A DNA stretch of 64,000 nucleotides, taken from Paraglaciecola sp. L3A3. Its GTDB lineage: Bacteria; Pseudomonadota; Gammaproteobacteria; Enterobacterales; Alteromonadaceae. Both the position numbers and the translations under genes were made by a program. Positions 49,158 through 59,158 of the stretch are shown here, piece by piece. The notes under the pieces were generated by a model. That model ran no database searches and had not been told where the DNA came from. It saw only the letters and a list, made by a program, of their open reading frames with translations. The stretch's first letter is position 1, and the number at the start of each line of letters is the position of its first letter. Location: positions 2,835,501-2,899,500 of the forward strand of contig NZ_CP047023.1 of assembly GCF_009796765.1 (NCBI RefSeq), read 5' to 3'.

Positions 49158-49582
49158 AGCTTTGCTCCAAAAACAAAAAAAGGGCCAAATGCCCAGAATA
49201 AATCATGTATATATATTGCAAAATAGATAATAAAAAACCCCGTACAAGCGAGGTTTTCAGAATTCTGGACCCTATTTTACTTATTAAATATCAAATCCGA
49301 TATGGTTTTAAATAATTGATAAGTAATCTGTAAAAATATTTAATTTGAAATTGCATAGATACAATATGAAAAAATATTTTTACATCAGAGAAGACGTTAC
49401 TTTCATTAAACCTTCATTTAAGAAGGATGAGGGAGTTCGTCTCTAAAGTTGATGGCATTATACGTAGGAGCAGTATTGTTTGCAAGGCTAACTCCGGTAT
49501 TTATTGTTGCGAATACACGAATGTAAGATTACAGATTAAAAATAGAGTATCAGGTTTGCTGATATCGACTCAATAATATTAA
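49158..49582 (-). other. Gene-free region with two terminator-like hairpins upstream of rimP
   Basis: On the minus strand GGGC-ATTTG-GCCC (49183-49195) followed by seven T residues, and AACCTCG/CGGGGTT (about 49233-49252) followed by TTTTTTATT, both resemble intrinsic terminators. They lie before rimP, so they could be attenuators of the nusA operon or remnants of a transcript that once ended here. No tRNA was found. Confidence 0.55.
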
Positions 49583-49610
49583 AAGCCGCTTAATCCTATG
49601 ATCAAGCGGC
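49583..49610 (-). terminator. Intrinsic terminator after the FAD oxidoreductase gene
   Basis: GCCGCTT / AAGCGGC forms a 7-bp stem followed by TTTTAAT on the minus strand, 33 bases after the stop codon of the FAD oxidoreductase gene. Confidence 0.8.
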
Positions 49611-49642
49611 GTTTCAATAAAACTTAAGCTCTTACAAAAAAG

Positions 49643-51925
49643 TTAAAGCACCTCAATTTCAAACACACTGGCAGGTACGTTTTGTGATGGATGAGATAAT
49701 TCTATAACTAATTTATCAGTGGATACGGGCTGGTCAAATTCAATTACATTTATACTTTGGTAATTATCGCTAGTCGAAAATAATACCGTACCATCATCAA
49801 GTGTGATTTTATAATTTGCCACGCAATAAGGTATACGTTTTTCTGGATGTACCATTAATACCGTTTCCAAAGCATGATCAGAATCAGTATCAAAATGTAG
49901 CTTGACTCCTTTCAATGTTTGTTTTTCAGACCAAGATAAAGTTAGTTTAGGTGCCTTATCAGATAAATCTGCTACCCAAGCATTGCTTTTCAACCAAGGT
50001 CTCAAATGACCATTAGTTAAATTTGCAACATCAAAACCATTCAATCCAGGTGAAATTTGCATCGCTAAATTCTGTCCTTTAGGACGACGTTCTGGTGTCC
50101 AAAATTCAAACTCTTCAACCCCACTATTTTCAGGTGCAATTTGTTTTCCATTATTTGAAACAGCTTTGTGTACTTTATTAAATACACTCATAGTGCCTGT
50201 CACTAATTGATTAGAGGTTTTGATTTGCGCCTTGTCATTGGCTAAGAATGTTAGAAACCCATATTGATCCGCCAGTTTTATATTTGAGAAATCCAGTGTG
50301 ACAGTTTGTTCTCCGGCTTTTAGCTCAAGGGTCAAGGTTTTACAGATCACGTCAGGCGTATAATTTTCAGCTTTCGAACTAACTCTTAACTCACAACTAA
50401 TAGTAGTGTCCTGCTCGGCTTGTAATTGCACGGTAAAATTAGGCGCAAAACCAGCAGAGAAAGGTAACAGCTGGGCAACTGATTGAGCCAAACTTAACCA
50501 ATCACCTTCGCCTGTATATTCTTGCAACAGCAAACTGCTAGAAGCTTTTATGTCGGCCGCTAATAAACAGCTAGATTTAGCTAAAGGGATACCAGCTAAA
50601 CCATGACCTTTAGCATTCAGTCTATTTTGCAGTTGTGTCATTAACTCAGGAGCTAACAATGCCTTAGGAGTTTGGTTTAGCTCACCACACATAGCGGCAG
50701 CCTCACCTATGGCTTGACCGCCATGAGCGCAAGTGATCATCACACGTGTCGAACCAAAAGCCATATGTGTGGCACTAATAATACGTCCACCTAAATATAA
50801 ATTATGGATATCACGGCTTAAAAAACATCTGTAAGGTATTTGATACACACCTTTAGAATGGTATTGGCTGCAAGGCGGCTTCTGACTGTATACCCCTTCT
50901 GCAGGGTGAATATCGATAGCCCAGCCACCAAAAGAGAAAGCATCGTCAAACTGTGTTTGCTCGACAATGTCATTTTGTGTGATCATATATTCACCTTCAA
51001 AACGACGACTTTCACGCTTACCAGGAACTGTACCTACCCATTCAAGGGTAAGGTTTTCAACATCTTCAAACTTGCCACTATTTTTAATATAGTCCCAAAT
51101 TCCGTAAACTATTTTCCATAGCTCCCATTTTATTTCTTCTGTTTCGTGGATGGTGTCTAAAATACCACCAAACTCTAACCACCAGAACTTACAACCACTG
51201 TCTTTACCGCCAATATTTTTGCTTCTGGGGATAGCTGCAATTTCTTCTTGGCTATATGCGAAAGAAGGGGCTTTGTATTCAACAGGTGTGCCTGCATCTT
51301 TACTATAAAAAAATAATGAGTGGCCTAATAAATCGGCATTGGCTTGGTCAGGTGCTAATAATTCATTAAACTCATCTTTACCTTCACTGCCAATTCTAAA
51401 AGCGGCTCCTGCATTAAAGGCAATGATTCCATCCCCACTGCAATCAGAAAAGATTGGAGCAGAAATAGAATAATGGGTAGAGTTTTGGCTACAAAATGCA
51501 TGCACACTTTCAATATTATTATCATCGATTTTAGACACAGAATATGCAGCTGTATTGAGTAATAAAGTAATATTTTCTTCAGATACTACTTTATCTAATA
51601 AGATGGCATCAAATATTAGAGGGTTACCGTCTTTGTTGGCTCTTAAGTTCTCTAACATGATTTCATCAATAAGCCCACCTTCCCTAGACCAACGATTGTT
51701 GTTGCCCATATGAGAAGTGGCGCCTAAAGCCCACAGACGAACCTCACTAGATGCATTTCCACCTAGGACAGGACGATCTTGGACAAGTACTACTTTTGCT
51801 CCAGATCGAGCAGCAGAAATAGCGGCACAAGCGCCGGCTAAGCCACCACCGACAACGACAAAATCAGTGTTTAATGTTACTTGTCTATTTGTGCGGGTAT
51901 TTTTACTTACTTTTTCTTGGTACAT
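49643..51925 (-). CDS. FAD-dependent oxidoreductase with C-terminal beta domain
   Basis: The protein of about 760 residues belongs to the FAD_oxidored group common in glycan-degradation loci. It has the FAD motif VVVGGGLAGACAAISAARSGAKVVLVQ near residue 25, seen as GGGLAGACAA, followed by RPVLGGNASSEVRLW and a second FAD contact NLYLGGRIISATHMAFGSTRVM. The C-terminal ~250 residues are beta-rich and may bind carbohydrate. No signal peptide is evident. It is divergent from the IclR gene, its probable regulator. The start is uncertain: ATG 51925, or TTG 51940. Substrate unknown, probably a sugar or sugar alcohol. Confidence 0.8.
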   Translation of the reverse strand: MYQEKVSKNTRTNRQVTLNTDFVVVGGGLAGACAAISAARSGAKVVLVQDRPVLGGNASSEVRLWALGATSHMGNNNRWSREGGLIDEIMLENLRANKDGNPLIFDAILLDKVVSEENITLLLNTAAYSVSKIDDNNIESVHAFCSQNSTHYSISAPIFSDCSGDGIIAFNAGAAFRIGSEGKDEFNELLAPDQANADLLGHSLFFYSKDAGTPVEYKAPSFAYSQEEIAAIPRSKNIGGKDSGCKFWWLEFGGILDTIHETEEIKWELWKIVYGIWDYIKNSGKFEDVENLTLEWVGTVPGKRESRRFEGEYMITQNDIVEQTQFDDAFSFGGWAIDIHPAEGVYSQKPPCSQYHSKGVYQIPYRCFLSRDIHNLYLGGRIISATHMAFGSTRVMITCAHGGQAIGEAAAMCGELNQTPKALLAPELMTQLQNRLNAKGHGLAGIPLAKSSCLLAADIKASSSLLLQEYTGEGDWLSLAQSVAQLLPFSAGFAPNFTVQLQAEQDTTISCELRVSSKAENYTPDVICKTLTLELKAGEQTVTLDFSNIKLADQYGFLTFLANDKAQIKTSNQLVTGTMSVFNKVHKAVSNNGKQIAPENSGVEEFEFWTPERRPKGQNLAMQISPGLNGFDVANLTNGHLRPWLKSNAWVADLSDKAPKLTLSWSEKQTLKGVKLHFDTDSDHALETVLMVHPEKRIPYCVANYKITLDDGTVLFSTSDNYQSINVIEFDQPVSTDKLVIELSHPSQNVPASVFEIEVL

Positions 51926-51970
51926 AACGATTTTTAACAACCTTCAAAATGTAATACGTTAATAGAGTTT

Positions 51971-51984
51971 ACTTAATATTAAGT
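51971..51984. promoter_or_regulatory. Palindrome between the FAD oxidoreductase and IclR genes
   Basis: The perfect 14-bp palindrome ACTTAATATTAAGT sits 46 bases upstream of the FAD oxidoreductase start codon. It is a candidate IclR operator, though AT-rich palindromes can arise by chance. Confidence 0.35.
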
Positions 51985-52177
51985 CAAAAATTAAATTTTG
52001 TAGCTATTATTGAAACATAAACCAGTTGTATTATCCATCGTTAAACCACTATTTTAATTCAAGCTCAGGATCTGCTAAGTTTTCTAGTAATACGCAGCCT
52101 CACAAACATTGCTAATATTGCCTTACTTTAATATAGTGCCCCGCATAATATTATTTTTATGGGTAAAATTACAATAT

Positions 52178-52909
52178 ATGTCCGGTGCCCCCAAAGCTCA
52201 GTTAAATCAAAGTCTTATAGATGGTATAGCTACATTGCAAGAGCTTGCTTTATCAAGTGATCCCATAGGTTGTCGTGAACTTGCAAGGCGACTTAAAATG
52301 GATCCAACTAGGGTAAATCGTTTATTACAAACCCTAGAATATATTGGTATTGCCCGTAAAACAGCTAAACGTAAATATGCGCCAGGTCCCGGCATGCATG
52401 TATTGTCAGCACAAAGTTTATTTGCATCTGGTCTCATTAATCATGCTATAGACCCATTAGAGTCTTTAAAAAAGTTTGGCCATATTGTTGCTTTAGGTAT
52501 GTTATGGCGTGACCACGTCAGTTATCTATACCATGCTTTGCCAGGTATGCCTTCGGAACAAGCTTTAGGTAGAATAGGTTTATATCCGGCCAGTTCTGGT
52601 GGTATTGGTATGGCTATTTTATCAACATTAAGTGATGAAAAAATCCAAGAAACCTATGAACATCATGCTGTCATTCCTTCTTACCCTGATGGTATAGAAG
52701 AATTAATGATCCAAATAAATAAAATCCGAACGAATGGTTATGCTTTTGTTGAAACCTTAGATAAAGATCATTTTACTGTGGCTATACCTGTAGGCGAACC
52801 GGCTTTTTGTGCGATTGGTATATCAGGCTGGATCCCGGAAGCATCAGTAAAAGAGATTTATACTGAATTGAAAAAAGTAGCTGATGAGATCAGTGATCTC
52901 ACCCATTAA
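52178..52909 (+). CDS. IclR family transcriptional regulator
   Basis: The regulator of about 243 residues has an N-terminal winged helix (about 5-70; IDGIATLQELALSSDPIGCRELARRLKMDPTRVNRLLQTLEYIG, seen as ELARRLKMDPTRVNRLLQTL). An IclR effector domain follows, with SSGGIGMAILSTL and GYAFVETLDKDHFTVAIPV. I start at ATG 52178 because the family fold begins there; an upstream in-frame start at 52109 adds only a hydrophobic, unconserved stretch. It is divergent from the FAD oxidoreductase and close to two sulfatase genes, so it probably governs the right-hand catabolic block. Confidence 0.85.
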   Translation: MSGAPKAQLNQSLIDGIATLQELALSSDPIGCRELARRLKMDPTRVNRLLQTLEYIGIARKTAKRKYAPGPGMHVLSAQSLFASGLINHAIDPLESLKKFGHIVALGMLWRDHVSYLYHALPGMPSEQALGRIGLYPASSGGIGMAILSTLSDEKIQETYEHHAVIPSYPDGIEELMIQINKIRTNGYAFVETLDKDHFTVAIPVGEPAFCAIGISGWIPEASVKEIYTELKKVADEISDLTH

Positions 52910-53004
52910 TTTCTAAAAATCATAAATAAGCTATCCCTATAACAGTATTGCTTGTAGTAACACTGTTATTGGGGATCTTAATGGCTAATTATTACCTTTG
53001 AAAA

Positions 53005-54699
53005 TCAATGTTTTGATGATTTTTTATTTTTATTATTGGTCCAATTTTTAGTTTTATGAATAAACTGCTGTGCGAGTTCCGTTGAATCTTTATATTCGTT
53101 GCGTAATTCATTTAACTCTTGTTTAAGAGACTTCACTACTTGCTGATAATCTCGGTGCTGATAAACGTTATCCAGCTCACTTGGATCTTTTTTCAAGTCA
53201 AATAATTCCCATTCATCCACATCATGATAGAAATGAATCAACTTATATTGTTTGGTCATAATAGCGTAATGGCGTTTCACCTCATGGGCACCAGGGTATT
53301 CGTAATAATGATAATAAACCCCATTACGGTGCCACTTATGTGTTTCACCGGTTAACAAAGGCAAAAAACTTTGGCCTTGCATATCACTGGGTTGTGCTAT
53401 GCCTGCAGCGTCTAAAAAAGTTTGCGCATAATCTAAATTTTGCACCAATTCATCAGAGACTTGATTGCCTTTAATTTTTGCTGGCCAACGTACTAATAAA
53501 GGAGTTTTCATTGACTCTTGATAGGCAAAACGTTTGTCAAACCAACCATGCTCTCCTAAGAAAAATCCTTGGTCAGATGTATAAACTACTAGGGTGTTTT
53601 CGGCTAATCCAGATTCATCTAAATAATCTAAAACCCTACCGATATTGTCATCTACAGATGAAATAGTGGCTAAATAGTCTTGCATGTACCTTTGGTACTT
53701 CCATATGGTCTTTTCTTTATCGGTCATAGTAGGCCAGTTTTGGTTATAGTCTTTGGCGATTTGACTCAGTACTTTTTCGTATTCAATTTTTTGTTCGGGG
53801 GTTGCCCTATTGGTATATTGTCTTTCAAATACGCCTATGTTATCTCTAGCATCAACATAGGGCTCGTAGCGAGGATCATAACGGTCAGCAGAAACTTTGG
53901 TATCTTTTACTGGCAACATAAAATGACTAATGGTCATTTCTGCAGTTTTAGCGGCAGCACCGCGAGTTGCATAATCATCAAACAAAGTCTCTGGTAAAGG
54001 AAATTGTTTACCATAATACTCTGCAAATTTATCCGCTCTAGGCCACCAAGAACGATGAGGGGCTTTGTGCAGATAGGCCAACATAAAAGGCTTTGATTCG
54101 TCCCTGTCTTGTTTCAACCATTTTAGCGTTTCATCAGTAATAATGTCTGTAACATAACCTTGTTTTCGCACAGTACCTTGTTTAGTCACAAAGTCAGGAT
54201 TAATGTAATCGCCCTGCCCTGGCAAAATCATAAAGTCATCGACACCTTTCGGATTATTACCAAAATGTAACTTACCAAACATAGCTGTTTGATAACCATT
54301 TTTCTGAAAAATTTGTGGGAAGGTTTGCTGACTGTCATCAAATGGCATGCGGTTATCTATCTTGCCATTTATATGGGTATGTTTGCCTGTCAGTATAGTG
54401 GCTCTTGAAGGTGCACATATTGAATTGGTCACACTGGCGTTAGTAAAACGCATGCCTTGCTTGGCAAGTCTATCTATATTCGGAGTATCTATTAACTTTG
54501 AGCCATAAGCACTAATTGCCTGATAGGCATGATCATCTGACATAATAAATAATATATTGGGTCTTTTTTGCGTTGTAACTGACTTGGTCGCAGTTACGTA
54601 TGATAATAATGAACATGCAGACAAACTGAATATGCTCAGGGGTAATACAATTATTTTGAGTGACAACTGAAAAGTTTGTCTATTTTGTTTTGCTCTCAT
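53005..54699 (-). CDS. Sulfatase (S1 family), lipoprotein, canonical CAPSR site
   Basis: The 564-residue protein has a lipoprotein signal (LSIFSLSAC, Cys29). The metal-binding IMSDDHAY (residues 52-59) lies near the N-terminus. The formylglycine signature C95-A-P-S-R is in NSICAPSRATILTGKH. TSDQGFFLGEHGWFDKR carries further metal ligands. It should hydrolyse a sulfate ester on an algal glycan in the periplasm or outer membrane. Cys95 must be converted to formylglycine by a maturase not encoded here. Its ATG overlaps the stop of the upstream sulfatase gene by one base (TAATG), so translation is coupled. Confidence 0.93.
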   Translation of the reverse strand: MRAKQNRQTFQLSLKIIVLPLSIFSLSACSLLSYVTATKSVTTQKRPNILFIMSDDHAYQAISAYGSKLIDTPNIDRLAKQGMRFTNASVTNSICAPSRATILTGKHTHINGKIDNRMPFDDSQQTFPQIFQKNGYQTAMFGKLHFGNNPKGVDDFMILPGQGDYINPDFVTKQGTVRKQGYVTDIITDETLKWLKQDRDESKPFMLAYLHKAPHRSWWPRADKFAEYYGKQFPLPETLFDDYATRGAAAKTAEMTISHFMLPVKDTKVSADRYDPRYEPYVDARDNIGVFERQYTNRATPEQKIEYEKVLSQIAKDYNQNWPTMTDKEKTIWKYQRYMQDYLATISSVDDNIGRVLDYLDESGLAENTLVVYTSDQGFFLGEHGWFDKRFAYQESMKTPLLVRWPAKIKGNQVSDELVQNLDYAQTFLDAAGIAQPSDMQGQSFLPLLTGETHKWHRNGVYYHYYEYPGAHEVKRHYAIMTKQYKLIHFYHDVDEWELFDLKKDPSELDNVYQHRDYQQVVKSLKQELNELRNEYKDSTELAQQFIHKTKNWTNNKNKKSSKH

Positions 54700-56756
54700 T
54701 ATAACGACACCTCAACTTGGGAATTGGAAGGAATAACATCTATGGGATCTTGTACCGGATTCTTATTAATGTTTTTATTTTTTAGCTTCACCAAGTCACT
54801 GCTCCATGGTGTTTTTAAATATTCGATTCGAGCTTTAACTGAGCCGTTTTGATAGGATTTAGTAGTGTAATCAACAGCTGATTTAATCGGTAAACTACTC
54901 CACTCAGGTCGAGCAGAAATATCAAATTCATAGCCCAAAGTATCGTGTAATGAGGCAGCTATATTCATTATTTCTAGCGCTTCTAATTGCTGTTGTGAAT
55001 TTTCAATCAATGAAGTTAAAGCAGAGACTGGATCCATTTGTCCAGTTCGAGTCATAAATTCTATTGCTCTGGCTTTCACCAAATCACTGGTATTAGGTTG
55101 TTTTAATAAAAGTTTAATCTGAGGGGTTAATTCATTGGCTTGCTCTGCAAAATAACTTAATGCAACTAATGACCAGTATTGTTCATTTTCAGAGCCAATA
55201 GTTATATTTTTCATCAGTTGTGACCTAGCCTGGTCAAATGGCAGTAACATTAAATCAGCCGCCTCAATCATTTTATTGATTTTGGTATGTAAATCATTTC
55301 CTAACTGTAAGCTATCAAGATATTCATAGCGTTCAAGATGAGCCTCAGACACAAAACCTAAATCAGCAATTGATTTTACCTGTTGCTGCAATTGCTGACG
55401 AAGATTTCGTAAATCCTTTTGGTACTGAGGCTCCTTCGCTAAGTTGTGCAACTCTTCTGGATCATTAGATAAATCATAAAGTGCTTCTGTATCCTTTGGT
55501 TGAAAAAAAGCAGATTGAATCCCATTCAGTTGACCTGATTTATATAAATTTCGCCATTGCTGATAAGCCACATTTTTGTAACGATAATTTTGCTCTAATC
55601 CCAAAGGATTCATCGGCAAATAATTACGAACATATTTAAGATCACCCACACGTAAGGTTCTCACTAAATCATATCGCTCGCCAAAACGGTCAGCATAAGC
55701 AAACACATATTTATTCTTAGCAGCAAGATCTCTTCCTAGAAAGGCTTGGCCACTGTGCAGGTTTGATTTTCTCAAACCAGACAGATGCAATAAAGTAGGC
55801 GCCATATCAACGAAGCTGACAAAATCATCAGAGCGCGAGTTTTTTACTGTGGAGTTAGTCACTAGATGTTGGTAATTTTCTGGGATCCGCACGACTAAAG
55901 GAATTTTTATACCCGATTCATTGGCAAAACTTTTAGAGCCGGGCAATACCCCTCCGTGATCGCCAAAATAAAATACAAAAGTATTTTCCAACTCCCCAGC
56001 CTCTTCTAACTCTGTGAGTATTTCTCCAATTTGTTCATCTAACTTTTGATGTAGATCTAGATAGCGAGCGTGCATATAACGAAACAATTCTGTATCGGGA
56101 TGAAACAAAGCCAACTTCACTTTAGACGGATCATGTTGTGTAGGTTTGTTTACCATATCAGAGGCAGGAAACATAAGTTTTGACTCATGGGTAGTGTTTA
56201 GGGTTTTGATATGAAAAAAGGCTTGATTATTTTTCCGATTTTTCCAGCTGGCTGAGGGGCTGGATGCCGAAAAATCAATGCTGTCGAAATTAGAAAAGTT
56301 GAAGTCAGTTTTAGCATTATTAGTCACATAATAGCCAGCGTCCTTCATTAACTGATAAATGGATTTTAGGCCACTTTTGTATTTGGCCTTAACAAATGCT
56401 CTGTGATGCATAGTGCCAGCTTGAGCAGGATAAACACCTAAAGCTAAAGTACTACGAGCAGTAGAACATACGGGGGCGTTTGAATAGGCATTGTCATAGG
56501 TAATCCCCTGTTTTGCCATCTGTTCAACATTAGGCATAACGGCCCCAAATTCAGGGTTATATAAACGTAAGTATTGGGGCGAGTTGTCTTCAGAAATGAT
56601 CCACACAAAATTTGGTTTTAGTACTTTATCAGTACTATTTACTTGTGCTGGAACAGCAGAACATGAAACTAAAGACAGTAAAGCTATCATCAATATAAAT
56701 GATTGGTAATTAGCGCTTTTAATATAACGAGAACAGCTCATATTAATATTCCACAT
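54699..56756 (-). CDS. Sulfatase-family lipoprotein with unusual CSTAR signature and C-terminal extension
   Basis: The 685-residue sulfatase-fold protein has a lipoprotein signal (LLSLVSC, Cys32). The active-site cysteine C97 is in NAPVCSTARSTLALG; the signature reads C-S-T-A-R, where the third position is Thr instead of the usual Pro or Ala. The N-terminal metal site is SEDNSP rather than the usual DD pair. FYFGDHGGVLPGSK is conserved. Residues ~530-685 look helical and repeat-like (HEAT-type). It is cotranscribed with the next sulfatase. Start ATG 56756; ATG 56741 is possible. Function as an active sulfatase is likely but less certain than for its neighbour. Confidence 0.85.
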   Translation of the reverse strand: MWNINMSCSRYIKSANYQSFILMIALLSLVSCSAVPAQVNSTDKVLKPNFVWIISEDNSPQYLRLYNPEFGAVMPNVEQMAKQGITYDNAYSNAPVCSTARSTLALGVYPAQAGTMHHRAFVKAKYKSGLKSIYQLMKDAGYYVTNNAKTDFNFSNFDSIDFSASSPSASWKNRKNNQAFFHIKTLNTTHESKLMFPASDMVNKPTQHDPSKVKLALFHPDTELFRYMHARYLDLHQKLDEQIGEILTELEEAGELENTFVFYFGDHGGVLPGSKSFANESGIKIPLVVRIPENYQHLVTNSTVKNSRSDDFVSFVDMAPTLLHLSGLRKSNLHSGQAFLGRDLAAKNKYVFAYADRFGERYDLVRTLRVGDLKYVRNYLPMNPLGLEQNYRYKNVAYQQWRNLYKSGQLNGIQSAFFQPKDTEALYDLSNDPEELHNLAKEPQYQKDLRNLRQQLQQQVKSIADLGFVSEAHLERYEYLDSLQLGNDLHTKINKMIEAADLMLLPFDQARSQLMKNITIGSENEQYWSLVALSYFAEQANELTPQIKLLLKQPNTSDLVKARAIEFMTRTGQMDPVSALTSLIENSQQQLEALEIMNIAASLHDTLGYEFDISARPEWSSLPIKSAVDYTTKSYQNGSVKARIEYLKTPWSSDLVKLKNKNINKNPVQDPIDVIPSNSQVEVSL

Positions 56757-57240
56757 GTAAACTCATTATTCAGATAACATTTTTTTGAAATAGCTTTTTA
56801 TATTCAGGACCATTTGAATATTAAATAAGGCTAGATTTAAAATTTTATGTTGTTTAAACGGCTGCTTTCTAAAACAACTTTAAAATAATTAAATAACCAT
56901 ACTCAATATATTGTACTGGCTAACATTGTTTTTTATTGGTAAATAAAATAACACAAACGTATCTATAATAGAAACTATTTACAGGGAATTTACATATTTG
57001 AATAATTTAAGATGACAATATAATTAACTTCCAACTGTTCAAATTAGCATCACCCGCAAAACTATTTCTCTGAAACATTGAGTTCATTTAAACAAACAAC
57101 ACTATTAGTGACATACTAATGGACTCAATATAGATACAAAATGATGCTGGGCAGCAAAATTTAAGAACTAAAGAATGGGTAAATAAAACGATGAAAAAAG
57201 AGATCTACCCTATCAAAAAAAGCTGAGGTACGGCTTTATT
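56757..57240. other. Gene-free AT-rich region upstream of the sulfatase operon
   Basis: Nothing coding is seen. It must contain the promoter of the sulfatase pair, but no hexamer pair or palindrome stands out. Confidence 0.4.
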
Positions 57241-57275
57241 AAAAACCTGACCAATTCAATATTGGTCAGGTTTTT
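57241..57275 (-). terminator. Intrinsic terminator after the first GH29 gene
   Basis: AAAAACCTGACCAAT / ATTGGTCAGGTTTTT forms a perfect 15-bp stem with a 5-base loop. It can act on both strands and closes the minus-strand GH29 gene. Confidence 0.93.
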
Positions 57276-57342
57276 AAATTTAAGATTTTAAAGACTTTGA
57301 ATCTCTGGACAAATAACCGGAGTAATTAAAATAAACAATGGC

Positions 57343-58839
57343 TTAGGAGTTTATTTTAAAACCGATGACATATTGATTTTTGGGTAACGTCTTAGGTAAT
57401 TTAATGGTTAAACCATCTTTATTACGTTTAAATACGAGCACTTCATCACTACCTAACATACTAATATTTTTGATTTTATCTTTATACAAACCACCACTAG
57501 CTAACGCTTCAATATTGATATCTTTACTCGGTGGAGCAAGCACAAAAGCATATAGGTTGCCGTCTTTTTGAGTAAAACGAATATCATCTTGAGTAAAATT
57601 CTTTTTGTTTTCGCCTTGGCGACCATCCTTCATTTTCAAAGGACCTTCACCAAAAATTTTCCAAGGCCGGCTACCGTAGATACCTTCACCACTCACTTTA
57701 ATAAAATCACCAATAGCAGTGATATAAGCTGCTTGGTTTTCTGGCAGAGTACCATCACCTCGTAACGCTACATTTAACATAACCACACCATTTTTACTGA
57801 TCGCATCAACTGCATTGCCTACCATCACAGGTATAGTCATACTGTTTTTAGCTCCTTTACGGTAAAACCAGTTTCCAGAAACATCCGTGGCCCACATCCA
57901 AGGTTCAGGTTTAATCTCTCCGGCACTGCCGCGCTCTAAGTTATAGGTAAATGCGGCTTTATTCGTTCTTCCATTTTTAAAGGATAAAACAGTGGTTTGT
58001 TTACCATTATTTTCTGTTAAATCACGGTTAATATAATCCGAAAACAATTTTAATCCTGAAACATCAGCATACTTATCTGCTGGAAATGGCGAGTCGTTGT
58101 TGAACATGTCTGGATCATATTTATCAATCAACTCCCAAGAGCGTTGAAACCAGTGCTCATTCCATGAATCTTGCGATGCATAATTCTTAGGGTCGTAATC
58201 CATATTGAATAACTTCCACGCTAAAGTGCCTGGTTTTTGATACTGTCGAGCATTATTAAAAAAACGGGGTGACCAATAAAGGTGGGTGGATACCCCAAAC
58301 TTTAAACCATGTTTATAAGCCGCATCTTTCCATTCTTGCAACGTATCCCGCTTTGGCCCCATATCTACTGAGTTCCATGGGTGAGAAGAATCATACATAT
58401 CAAAATTATCATGGTGAGTAGCAACAGGCATAATAAAACGAGCACCATTGTCTTTAAAAAATTTGACTAAACCTTCGGGATCCCAGTTTTCTCCTTTGAA
58501 CAAAGGCACAAGATCTTCATAACCAAATTCTGACGGTGGCCCATAACGCTTAGTATGAAATGCAGTCAGTTCTTCATTCATTTTTACTTGCCCTGGTTTA
58601 TCGCCTTCTGTAGGTCCGTACATTCTACGTCCATAATGAGAGCCATCATTCGGTCTATTTTCATCAGCTGCTGATGGCACGCCCCAGTGCGTCCAAACCC
58701 CAATTTTACCGTCTACGAACCATTGCGGTACTTGATAGTTTTCCGCCATCGACTGCCATGTTCTTTCGACCACAGCAAAAACTGAAAATGAAGCTGTGGC
58801 AAACAACAAACTGCTTAAAAGTGTTATATGTTTTTTCAT
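57343..58839 (-). CDS. GH29 glycosidase (alpha-L-fucosidase / alpha-L-galactosidase)
   Basis: The exported protein of about 498 residues has a signal peptide (MKKHITLLSSLLFATASFSVFA). The GH29 TIM barrel shows VDGKIGVWTHWGVPSAADENRP, FIMPVATHHDNFDMYDS, GLKFGVSTHLYWSPRFF and KYDPDMFNNDSPFP; the aspartate in FNND is the likely nucleophile. GH29 members cleave alpha-L-fucose, and some in porphyran loci cleave alpha-L-galactose. With agarases and sulfatases nearby, L-galactosidase is attractive. The start at ATG 58839 follows GAGAAAAAT. A close paralogue lies at the right edge of the window. Confidence 0.9.
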   Translation of the reverse strand: MKKHITLLSSLLFATASFSVFAVVERTWQSMAENYQVPQWFVDGKIGVWTHWGVPSAADENRPNDGSHYGRRMYGPTEGDKPGQVKMNEELTAFHTKRYGPPSEFGYEDLVPLFKGENWDPEGLVKFFKDNGARFIMPVATHHDNFDMYDSSHPWNSVDMGPKRDTLQEWKDAAYKHGLKFGVSTHLYWSPRFFNNARQYQKPGTLAWKLFNMDYDPKNYASQDSWNEHWFQRSWELIDKYDPDMFNNDSPFPADKYADVSGLKLFSDYINRDLTENNGKQTTVLSFKNGRTNKAAFTYNLERGSAGEIKPEPWMWATDVSGNWFYRKGAKNSMTIPVMVGNAVDAISKNGVVMLNVALRGDGTLPENQAAYITAIGDFIKVSGEGIYGSRPWKIFGEGPLKMKDGRQGENKKNFTQDDIRFTQKDGNLYAFVLAPPSKDINIEALASGGLYKDKIKNISMLGSDEVLVFKRNKDGLTIKLPKTLPKNQYVIGFKINS

Positions 58840-59158
58840 ATTTTTCTCATTCAAAGTAAAATCATTTCTTAATGATGCTTAACATTATTAAAAAATGAAT
58901 TATCAAATATTGGACATTCAGGTTAATAATTACAAAACCATAATGAGTATAGTTACATATAAAACAACCCCTTTCAATAAAAGGAATTTCAAACTACTGA
59001 ATGCTATTATTTAAATGTTTTTATCTAAAACTATGTTTTTTAATCGCTGAGATGTAATCTAGAAAGAAGGGATTAATAACGCCCTAATTTAAGAATAATA
59101 TTAGAATATCTAACCGATACAGTTATCATTAATTCAACAAAGAAAACGAAAATAATTT

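Noticed and set aside
49158..49642. tRNA genes upstream of rimP
   Set aside because: Both strands were read for cloverleaf motifs (GGTTCGA-type T-arms and CCA ends) and none was found.
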